This document shows, in pieces, positions 52,331 to 61,100 of a stretch of DNA of 64,000 nt. The stretch covers positions 953,799-1,017,798 of the forward strand of contig CALSRJ010000001.1 in assembly GCA_943788725.1 (NCBI GenBank), given 5' to 3'. Under the pieces are notes generated by a model, which saw only the letters and a program-made list of their open reading frames with translations, had not been told where the DNA came from and did not search any database. Position 1 is the stretch's first letter; every line of letters starts with the position of its first letter. The translations under genes and the position numbers were made by a program. This stretch comes from an uncultured Flavobacteriales bacterium (GTDB lineage Bacteria > Bacteroidota > Bacteroidia > Flavobacteriales_G > Salibacteraceae).

Positions 52331-53311
52331 TCATATCTGGTTCTCTTCGGTCGTTTTTGGCTCCCTTTGCGCGTCCATTTCCGCGGAGTGCAGAGCTTGC
52401 AGCGCCGTCTTAGCGACGGCTTGATCATCCAGCGCTGACGCCAACTTCATGGCATCTTCAAGCAATTCTAACCCAGCACTTTGCCTTCCCTGACGTATCG
52501 CCAGATAACCTTGGAGCAGACGATCAATCGACAATCCCTTAACAGAGCCAATTGATAGATTGATGCGCTCAGAATATTGGCTGTACATCATGGCCTTTTT
52601 GAAATCTGCTCTCTTATAAAAGACCCAGGCCGCGTTGCTTGATGTCGTGGCCATCATGACCGAATCGTTGCAGGCACGGGCGAGGTAAAGCCCCTGCTTA
52701 TAATGCTCCAAGGCGCTGACGGTAAGCTGACGTTGCTCAAGTAGAGTACCCAGGGCATTGTGGACTGCAGCCAGTTTCATCTGGTTATTGGTGCGCTGAA
52801 AGTGAAACAATGCATTTGCTGCCAGCGAGTCAGCAATGCTGAACTGACCTACACCAGCGACGACACCGATCGTACTCAAAAGGCTGCTGAAAAACCCATC
52901 CTCATAACCGCTCGATGCACTGATCTTCAATGCCGATCCCAAGACTGCATTGGCCTCCGACGTTTGTCCAGAAAGAAAGAGCGCATTGGAGCGAAGGATC
53001 TTGGCTTCCACCGACAAGGCGTTACGCCAGAATACCGCACTATCGCAGGGCTCAAATGTCTCTATCATCCGGTGGATAGAAGCCTCATCCAATGAACCCT
53101 CCCTGACCTTTACTTCCATCGCATCGAGACGCTGCTGCAATTGCCCCCCCGTTAAACACTCGGAACTGCCGGATGAACCAAGCGGCCAGCCAACGAAGCC
53201 CGACATGATCGTAATTAAAAGGACCAAGATCACCCAAAAAGGAACCGGGATCGAGCCGTTTTTGAGCCTTGATGTGCCTTCCTTAGGGGAACTTGATTTC
53301 GTATTTTCCAT
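52331..53311 (-). CDS. membrane-anchored TPR protein (cassette 2)
   Basis: 326 residues. One membrane helix at about 24-42 (PFWVILVLLITIMSGFVGW), then a periplasmic or cytoplasmic array of TPR-like helices: AKILRSNALFLSGQTSEANA, AAVHNALGTLLEQRQLTVSA, EHYKQGLYLARACNDS and AWVFYKRADFKKAMMYSQYS. It begins 23 bases after the OmpA/PD40 gene in the same direction, so it is probably the last gene of the adhesin cassette. A scaffolding or regulatory role is inferred from the repeat type only. Confidence 0.7.
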   Translation of the reverse strand: MENTKSSSPKEGTSRLKNGSIPVPFWVILVLLITIMSGFVGWPLGSSGSSECLTGGQLQQRLDAMEVKVREGSLDEASIHRMIETFEPCDSAVFWRNALSVEAKILRSNALFLSGQTSEANAVLGSALKISASSGYEDGFFSSLLSTIGVVAGVGQFSIADSLAANALFHFQRTNNQMKLAAVHNALGTLLEQRQLTVSALEHYKQGLYLARACNDSVMMATTSSNAAWVFYKRADFKKAMMYSQYSERINLSIGSVKGLSIDRLLQGYLAIRQGRQSAGLELLEDAMKLASALDDQAVAKTALQALHSAEMDAQREPKTTEENQI

Positions 53312-53334
53312 GATGTTTAGGAAGTCGCAGCCAC

Positions 53335-56300
53335 CTAGCGTTTGAAAAATTCGAGTTCACTTCGACGATCCGTCGCCAGGCTGTGAGAGTCGCACGGTTT
53401 TGAACCTTCACACCCACTGTACAATTGGGTCTCTCCCAACCACAACGCCTTGATTTGCTGCTTTGACACCCCGCGCTCAAGTAGATAGCCTTGCACGGCG
53501 TCCGCGCGTTTACTGCTAAGCGCCATGTTGTATTCTGCGCCTCCTCTGTAGTCGGTATGCGAAGTGATCTTCACACCGACCCCTTCATGGTCCGTGAGGA
53601 AGGTAGCGATATCCGAGAGCAAGGGTAGGAATTCCGTATCGGGCTCAGCCTGAGCAAATCGATGAAAGATCAGGATTCGCTGTTCAGCTCCATCTTTGGT
53701 AAGACCCTCCTCGGAAACGGCAACACCTAGACGCACCCTGCGGGCATTTGAGGCGGGCGACGTTGCCACTTCACCTACACCCACCGCCTCGAGGGCGCCC
53801 GCTTGACCTAGGCTTCCCAACACAGCTTGCGCCCTGCGCAGCGCCAGATCATCATTGAATGCTCTTGGCCCAATCGTATCAGAAGCTCCTTCAACCGATT
53901 GAATACTCAGCGCCTTGCCCGTGGTTAAAGACTCCAATTGCATTGAAGTGCGGGTGTCGATGGTGTGACTGTTAAGCCCAAAGTGTAGGTCGATGTAGAA
54001 GTCGCTGGCACCATGGCTCACATCACGATCCCCCTCTTGACTGGGATTGACATCCTCGCCCGTGTCCGTCCGGTCAGATGAGTCAGCAACCTTCATATCA
54101 CTGCCTGGGAAATCGACATCCTCACCCGTATCCGTCCGATCAGATGAGGCAGCAATCTTCATATCACTGCCTGATAATGCGTCATCTCTATCCATTTCAC
54201 TAGAAGTCGCAACAAGAACTGCCTCTTGCTCAGATTCCCCCTCCAGGCTGTCTTCATTTACAGCAACCGTCTCGCTGTCATTGTCAGGAGTACCGTTCAG
54301 CAACGTATCGCGGGAAGACGCAGCCATCAGATCATCCTCATGGGCGATGCCTTGGTCCTGTCCTTCCTCTTTCAGAACATCCATTTCTGACGTTTCAATA
54401 CGGTCAACATTGGACAGTACGTCCGCCGAATCATGCATAGTGGGGTTTTCAGCATCCTCAATTCTAGCCGAAACCTCCTGCTGCGCTGATGCAATGAGTC
54501 CCTTTATGCGTTCAATTTCATCAAGGTCGTCTATTTCAAAATACGTTAATCCAAACGCATCCAGATCGCTCTGATAGGTAACAGATTCGGAAAGTAGAGC
54601 GATGTGATTTCCGTTTATTCGCAACCACGTAGCGCCGACGTCCTTCACATCTTCATAGTTGAACGCATTGTCGATCGGAGAAAGACGTTCAACCACATTT
54701 CCCAGCCTATCGATAAATTCGACGACGTCAATAGGGATCAATCTTTGGCCAGACGCATTGCATAAAATCACCTTTGAAAGGTCTGTTAGGTGCGGCACAA
54801 TGCCCTTATCCTCAGCTACAGATCTATCGATTGATACCGACGAAACATCACCTCTGAGAAAACTGCGCACGATGTCCTCTGGAATTTCGCCGTCCTCAGA
54901 GTTGAGTAAAAGCTCAATGGCAAATTGCTCATACTGAAGCTTTCTGTAAACAAATTGCTCGGCATCCAGGATCGCAAGGGAGGACTGCACTTCACCGAAT
55001 CGGTTGAGCACCTCCATTTGAACGTCAGAAGAGGCCATGTCTTCAATTTCAAAATGTAAGTTAGGCTGCACAACCAGCCCCTTCATCTGCATTGCACCAT
55101 TTTCCTTGATCCGTTCTTCACGGACCACGTCACCCGCCTCATTCCGAACGATGAACGTCTCACCTTCTGGGATGGGAACACCTTGATTATCTTTAAGGAC
55201 AATATTCAAGTCAAAGGTGCTAGCGGAATCACTCCAACGACTCACGTCGATCAGCATCTCATCCTTCTCAAGGATCTTGACCATGGAGAAGGAGGATGTT
55301 TCATCCATTGCTTGCTCTTCGCCCCCCGTGCCAATATCCGATGCAATGAGTCCCTTTATGCGTTCAATTTCATCAAGGTCGTCTATTTCAAAATACGTTA
55401 ATCCAAACGCATCCAGATCGCTCTGATAGGTAACAGATTCGGAAAGTAGAACGATGTGATTTCCGTTTATTCGCAACCACGTAGCGCCGACGTCCTTCAC
55501 ATCTTCATAGTTGAACGCATTGTCGATCGGAGAAAGACGTTCAACCACATTTCCCAGCCTATCGATAAATTCGACGACGTCAATAGGGATCAATCTTTGG
55601 CCAGACGCATTGCATAAAATCACCTTTGAAAGGTCTGTTAGGTGCGGCACAATGCCCTTATCCTCAGCTACAGATCTATCGATTGATACCGACGAAACAT
55701 CACCTCTGAGAAAACTGCGCACGATGTCCTCTGGAATTTCGCCGTCCTCAGAGTTGAGTAAAAGCTCAATGGCAAATTGCTCATACTGAAGCTTTCTGTA
55801 AACAAATTGCTCGGCATCCAGGATCGCAAGGGAGGACTGCACTTCACCGAATCGGTTGAGCACCTCCATTTGAACGTCAGAAGAGGCCATGTCTTCAATT
55901 TCAAAATGTAAGTTAGGCTGCACAACCAGCCCCTTCATCTGCATTGCACCATTTTCCTTGATCCGTTCTTCACGGACCACGTCACCCGCCTCATTCCGAA
56001 CGATGAACGTCTCACCTTCTGGGATGGGAACACCTTGATTATCTTTAAGGACAATATTCAAGTCAAAGGTGCTAGCGGAATCACTCCAACGACTCACGTC
56101 GATCAGCATCTCATCCTTCTCAAGGATCTTGACCATGGAGAAGGAGGATGTTTCATCCATTGCTTGCTCTTCGCCCCCCGTGCCAATATCCGATGCAAGT
56201 TCTTCCGTGCGAGGGATCATCTCTTTCTGCCTTGCATCGTACGTAAGGATGTCGGTCATGCCCACGTTGAAGCGATCAGAAGTGAAGAATGCCTTGCCAT

Positions 56301-57123
56301 CGATCCCTTCCCAATAATACGCGTCAAAACCGGGAGAATTCAACGTCTCTAATGGCATTGGATCTGACCATTCAGTAAAATCGGAATTCAGCGGCTTCGA
56401 ATAGAATAAATCATAGTTGACCGAGTCGCCAGAATCTACTTCGCGAGAAAAGTATAGCGTGGAATCTTGTAAGTTATAGAAAGGTGCTATTTCCGAGCGT
56501 TTTGTATTGATCGGAGCACCAAGGCGCTGCAACTTGTTGAAGCCCTCTTTTTCATCGTTGTACGTCGCAATAAACAGGTCATCTGAGTGCTCCCTCCCCT
56601 TTTCGAATGTGGCAAAAACCAGTTGCTGATCAGGGGTGACGTAGAGTGAGTAAAACTCGGTAGTGGGATTCAACCCACGCAATTTAACAGGGGTAGGCGA
56701 TGACCAAAAACCATTACTGTAGCTGCTGCTTGACAGGCCGATCCTTGCTCTTGGGTTAGCCGCATAACGACCAAGTAAATACAGCGTTGTTCCTGAGCTA
56801 TCGATACCTACCACGGCGTTATTGAACGGGTCGTTGATAGGATCCTTCATGACAATAGGCGCAGACCATGTTCCGTCCGTATTCAAGGTTGAATACGCAA
56901 CCTGGTCAATGGCATTTCCTGCCTCATTATCATACATAGGAAAGACAAAGTACACGATCTTCTCGGAGGGCATGCCAATAGACGCGCCGACATTGAAGCC
57001 TTGAGCCAGCTCACCGCTCATCCACTTATTGATGGATGGAACCTGCGCTTGAACAGATGGACTAACGCTTAGCGCAATACAGAAAGACAGCGCAGAGTAA
57101 AGCTTGACGTATGAACGAACCAT
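53335..57123 (-). CDS. OmpA/PD40 outer-membrane protein with large internal duplication (cassette 2)
   Basis: 1262 residues. Signal peptide 1-26 (ending SVQAQ), PD40-like propeller to about 290 (RSEIAPFYNLQDSTLYFSRE, KAFFTSDRFNVGMTDILTYD). Residues about 311-594 and 595-878 are the same 284-residue block twice. A Ser/Asp-rich linker follows with two copies of an SDRTDTGEDV motif. The C-terminus holds two OmpA-like domains in a row: a degenerate one from about 1040 (ALSIQSVEGASDTIGPRAFN) and a clear one from about 1148 (VGVKITSHTDYRGGAEYNMA, ATDRRSELEFFK). It starts 8 bases after the PorP/SprF stop. Confidence 0.87.
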   Translation of the reverse strand: MVRSYVKLYSALSFCIALSVSPSVQAQVPSINKWMSGELAQGFNVGASIGMPSEKIVYFVFPMYDNEAGNAIDQVAYSTLNTDGTWSAPIVMKDPINDPFNNAVVGIDSSGTTLYLLGRYAANPRARIGLSSSSYSNGFWSSPTPVKLRGLNPTTEFYSLYVTPDQQLVFATFEKGREHSDDLFIATYNDEKEGFNKLQRLGAPINTKRSEIAPFYNLQDSTLYFSREVDSGDSVNYDLFYSKPLNSDFTEWSDPMPLETLNSPGFDAYYWEGIDGKAFFTSDRFNVGMTDILTYDARQKEMIPRTEELASDIGTGGEEQAMDETSSFSMVKILEKDEMLIDVSRWSDSASTFDLNIVLKDNQGVPIPEGETFIVRNEAGDVVREERIKENGAMQMKGLVVQPNLHFEIEDMASSDVQMEVLNRFGEVQSSLAILDAEQFVYRKLQYEQFAIELLLNSEDGEIPEDIVRSFLRGDVSSVSIDRSVAEDKGIVPHLTDLSKVILCNASGQRLIPIDVVEFIDRLGNVVERLSPIDNAFNYEDVKDVGATWLRINGNHIVLLSESVTYQSDLDAFGLTYFEIDDLDEIERIKGLIASDIGTGGEEQAMDETSSFSMVKILEKDEMLIDVSRWSDSASTFDLNIVLKDNQGVPIPEGETFIVRNEAGDVVREERIKENGAMQMKGLVVQPNLHFEIEDMASSDVQMEVLNRFGEVQSSLAILDAEQFVYRKLQYEQFAIELLLNSEDGEIPEDIVRSFLRGDVSSVSIDRSVAEDKGIVPHLTDLSKVILCNASGQRLIPIDVVEFIDRLGNVVERLSPIDNAFNYEDVKDVGATWLRINGNHIALLSESVTYQSDLDAFGLTYFEIDDLDEIERIKGLIASAQQEVSARIEDAENPTMHDSADVLSNVDRIETSEMDVLKEEGQDQGIAHEDDLMAASSRDTLLNGTPDNDSETVAVNEDSLEGESEQEAVLVATSSEMDRDDALSGSDMKIAASSDRTDTGEDVDFPGSDMKVADSSDRTDTGEDVNPSQEGDRDVSHGASDFYIDLHFGLNSHTIDTRTSMQLESLTTGKALSIQSVEGASDTIGPRAFNDDLALRRAQAVLGSLGQAGALEAVGVGEVATSPASNARRVRLGVAVSEEGLTKDGAEQRILIFHRFAQAEPDTEFLPLLSDIATFLTDHEGVGVKITSHTDYRGGAEYNMALSSKRADAVQGYLLERGVSKQQIKALWLGETQLYSGCEGSKPCDSHSLATDRRSELEFFKR
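54050..54173 (-). repeat. short tandem repeat in the linker of the OmpA/PD40 gene
   Basis: Two copies of about 60 bp encode a segment containing GSDMK, then A-SSDRTDTGEDV. They lie in the disordered-looking acidic linker between the duplicated block and the OmpA domains. Confidence 0.7.
54488..56191 (-). repeat. 852-bp direct tandem duplication
   Basis: Bases 54488-55339 and 55340-56191 are the same 852-bp unit (284 codons, in frame). The only difference I found is G at 54599 versus A at 55451 (Ala versus Val). The six bases GATGCA occur at 54488, 55340 and 56192, marking both boundaries. Such identity implies a recent event, or correction between copies. Confidence 0.92.
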
Positions 57124-57131
57124 AGCAGCAA

Positions 57132-58115
57132 TTAAAATTTCAAATCAGATTTAGCAGGAAGGACATAGCTCAAATAGAATTCATGGCTCCATCCGAGTTG
57201 GTTGGAAATGGCGAGCATCCCACGCTCGATGGCATACGAGCATCGCAACTTATTTCCAAGAAGACTGCCGAGGGTAAACGACATTGCGGCATTTGCTCGA
57301 TACCCAACCCCGACCCAGAGGCTCTGTTGGTAGACAGCACGCACCGTCGCATCTAAAGCATAAGGCGTTCCTTGAACAAAGCGGTTTGACACAACCGCAT
57401 CAACGTCCCATCTACTATCGATGTGATGCGTGTAACCCCCGGTAAGGAGAAATCCTCGATCGAGTAAAAGCTGACTGGATTCAACACCCACCCAGCGTGC
57501 CTTAAGTGGATCGAGAATAGAAATTCCGACGTATGCGTTCGTAGTAAAAATAAGGCCATCCACGTTCAAGCCAAGGGACTGATGCGACAAATCTGCTGTT
57601 TGAAGCATATCCCAGGCGAAATCATTTCTAACGAGAAAGTCGATGCGATCGGGATCAATTTGAAATCGAGCAAGGCGCACTGTAGGACCTATTCCAGCAT
57701 AGACCTTTTTTGAAAGTCTGAGAATGGGAGACCAGTGGATTTGGGCATCCATACGGCCAAAAGCACCTGCTTTATCGTTGATCATATTTACAGCGGCCGC
57801 GTGGAACAAACGCTTTCCCCCTGCAAATTCTGTAGGCCGATTGAGTCGAATCCGTCCCGAATAGGACCTACGTGATTTCGGCTTGCCCAGTGTTCCGCTG
57901 ATAGATAAAATCTGGGTGTTAGGACTATTCTTATGACCAACCCATTGACTTCTAACCATGACGCCGACTTCCCAGTTATCGCTGAAGGCAGCAAGACTTG
58001 GGTTGACCAACGAGGGGTTTACAAAGGTCTGCGAGACCAAAAAGTCCTGCTGAGATCTTCCTGAAAAGGAAAATATAAACGCAAGGACGACAAGAAAGGT
58101 TAAGTGTTTCTTCAT
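57132..58115 (-). CDS. PorP/SprF family type IX secretion membrane protein (cassette 2)
   Basis: Outer-membrane barrel of the PorP/SprF family, 327 residues. Signal peptide 1-21, then FLVSQTFVNPSLVNPSLAAF and VMVRSQWVGHKNSPNTQILS, the same layout as in the cassette 1 protein though sequence similarity by eye is low. Barrel strands continue to the end (FTLGSLLGNKLRCSYAIERG). It lies 18 bases after the adhesin stop and 8 bases before the OmpA start. By analogy with SprF it would support surface display of the adhesin. Confidence 0.88.
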   Translation of the reverse strand: MKKHLTFLVVLAFIFSFSGRSQQDFLVSQTFVNPSLVNPSLAAFSDNWEVGVMVRSQWVGHKNSPNTQILSISGTLGKPKSRRSYSGRIRLNRPTEFAGGKRLFHAAAVNMINDKAGAFGRMDAQIHWSPILRLSKKVYAGIGPTVRLARFQIDPDRIDFLVRNDFAWDMLQTADLSHQSLGLNVDGLIFTTNAYVGISILDPLKARWVGVESSQLLLDRGFLLTGGYTHHIDSRWDVDAVVSNRFVQGTPYALDATVRAVYQQSLWVGVGYRANAAMSFTLGSLLGNKLRCSYAIERGMLAISNQLGWSHEFYLSYVLPAKSDLKF

Positions 58116-58133
58116 CTCAAAAATTAAATTGCT

Positions 58134-61100
58134 TTATCGAATGATGGTTATGGCCCCTGTTATCCTTCCGTCCTTTTCCCCAAGGTCTATGACAAAAAAG
58201 TAAGAGCCTACAGGCATCAGCTCTCCCTTATAAGTGCCATCCCATGGTTCTTGATAACCCACGGATTCATATACAAGCAACCCGTACCTATTTACGATGT
58301 ACACAACAGAATTTGGATAGAGGTCAATTCCTTCTATGTAGAACACATCATTGACCCCATCACCGTTCGGACTGAACGCTTGTGCAAAATTGATGTCGTG
58401 AATCACGGTGATTGAAACCTCGTCTCGAACCAAACATCCATCAACTGACTCACCGAGCACCTGATACACGATATCAGCCGTTGGGCGTGCTATTGGAGCT
58501 TCGCTAATCGGATCATCTAGAAAATCAGATGGCTCCCACATGTAATATGCTACCAACGAATCCTTCGGATTCAACTCAATTGGCTCAGCGAAATAAACTG
58601 ACGTATCAGCTGGGGCCTTTAGAACCGGCAATGGATACCGTTCAACTTCGAATTGACAGGTTGATTCATTGCCGTTGACGTCAATCACCTGGTACACAAT
58701 CGTTGTAACTCCCTCTGGAAAGAAGGAATTTGGTTCCAGTCCGCTCGTCTGAACTATATCCTGAATTCCACACGCATCTGTGGCGTCAGGTGCTTCAAAA
58801 TACACGAGTGTATCACACGTTGAAAAGGACTCTTGGCATTTGATAACAGGTGAGATGGTGTCAACCACATTCACCATAACCTCTTGACTGTCTATGTTTC
58901 CAGATTGATCCCGAGCATAGAAGATGACGATAGTGGAGTCGCCATGTTGGCAATTCAAACTTGAAACAGCCAAGTAGGTCGAATCAATGAAACAGTTGTC
59001 AATTGTACCATCATCCAACATTTCCGGAGTAATGTGCGCAAAACCATCTTGATCCAGGTACAAGGTTGTGTCGTGGGAGTAAATTGAAGGCGCAATCGTG
59101 TCAATCACTTGTACATTGATCACAGCACTATTCACGTTGCCACTAGAGTCAACCGCAACCACGGTTACGGAATTATCACCAAGGTCGACGCATCCAAACT
59201 CAGTTTGATCTAAGTAAATGGTATCGATCCCACAATTGTCATAGCTGCCCAAATCCACATCTTCAATGGTGATTGCAGCCTCTCCACCGTTATCTAGCGC
59301 AACCGTGACGTCTTGCAAGAGCAATGACGGTCCAATCGTATCCAAGACGACCACATTGAAGACGATGGAATCCGTATTATAGGAGCCATCTATCACAAAG
59401 AACGTAACTTCATTAGATCCAACCTCATTGCACGAAAACACACTATCCGACAGATCATAATTCACTAGGCCGCAGTTGTCATACGAGCCGCTATCAGCTT
59501 GTTCAGGGAGCACGTATCCTAAACCGTTGCTGTCTAAGTAAACGACTAAATTCTGCGCAGAGGCGACTGGATAGATGGTATCCACAATGGTGACAAAGAC
59601 TGAAGCGCTTGTGGCATTCCCACTGACATCAATCACCGTCAAGGTGACCTCATTTTGGCCCACATTACTGCAATCAAACGAATCAATACTCAAGTACATG
59701 GTATCAATACCACAAGCGTCAGAAACGATGCTATCAACATCTTGTGGCACAATGAAAGCCATGCCATTTGGATCCAAGGTTACCACCACGTTATTGGTCA
59801 CTACAAAAGGTGATATAGTATCGAGCACGGCAACCTCAGCGGTTGTGCTGTCTACGTTTCCATTGTTATCCCAAACGATTAAAGTAACCACCTGTGTACC
59901 CGTATCACCGCAATTGAATGAGCTCGGCACCACCGTCATGGTATCGATTCCACAATTATCAAGAGAGCCGGCATCTATTTCTTGTGAGGTAATGTTTGCA
60001 TTACCTGCAGCGTCAAGATAAGTTGTCATATTTTGGGCTATCACTGAGGGAGAGATCGTATCCAGAACAGTGATATCAGCTGTGACAGATGAGCTATTAC
60101 CTGATGGATCAACCGCTGTGAGGGTGACTACATTGACTCCCGTTTCAGAGCAATCAAAGTCAGTTTGATCTAGGTAGAGAGAATCCACACTACAGTTGTC
60201 CGATGAGCCATTGTCTACCTGTGCTGCAGTGATGCTAGCTGCACCCGTTGCATCTAGATAAACGGTTAGGTTCTGACTTATCACCGAAGGAGAGATCGTA
60301 TCCAGTACAGTGATATCAGCTGTGACAGATGAGCTATTGCCTGATGGGTCAACCGCTGTGAGGGTGACTACATTGACTCCCGTTTCAGAGCAATCAAAGT
60401 CAGTTTGATCTAGGTAGAGAGAATCCACACTGCAATTGTCTAATGAGCCATTGTCTACCTGTGCTGCAGTGATGCCAGCTGCACCCGTTGCATCTAGATA
60501 AACGGTTAGGTTCTGACTCACCACCGAAGGAGAGATCGTGTCCAGTACAGTGATATCAGCTGTGACAGATGAGCTATTGCCTGATGGATCAACCGCTGTC
60601 AGAGTGACTACATTGACTCCCGTTTCAGAGCAATCAAAGGCAGTTTGATCTAGGTAGAGAGAATCCACACTACAGTTGTCTGATGAGCCATTGTCTACCT
60701 GCACTGCAGTGATGCCAGCTGCACCCGTTGCATCTAGATAAACGGTTAGGTTCTGACTCACCACCGAAGGAGAAATCGTATCCAACACGGTGATATCAGC
60801 TGTTGCCGATGAGCTATTGCCTGATGGATCAACCGCTGTGAGGGTGACTACATTGACTCCCGTATCAGAGCAATCAAAGCCAGTTTGATCTAGGTAGAGA
60901 GAATCCACACTACAGTTGTCCGATGAGCCATTGTCTACCTGTGCTGCAGTGATGCTAGCTGCACCCGTTGCATCTAGATAAACGGTTAGGTTCTGACTCA
61001 CCACCGAAGGAGAAATCGTATCCAACACGGTGATATCAGCTGTTGCCGATGAGCTATTGCCTGATGGATCAACCGCTGTGAGGGTGACTACATTGACTCC

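Noticed and set aside
54047..54574. Ser-rich plus-strand frame of 175 codons
   Set aside because: It is the antisense shadow of the OmpA/PD40 gene; composition reflects the complement of acidic codons.
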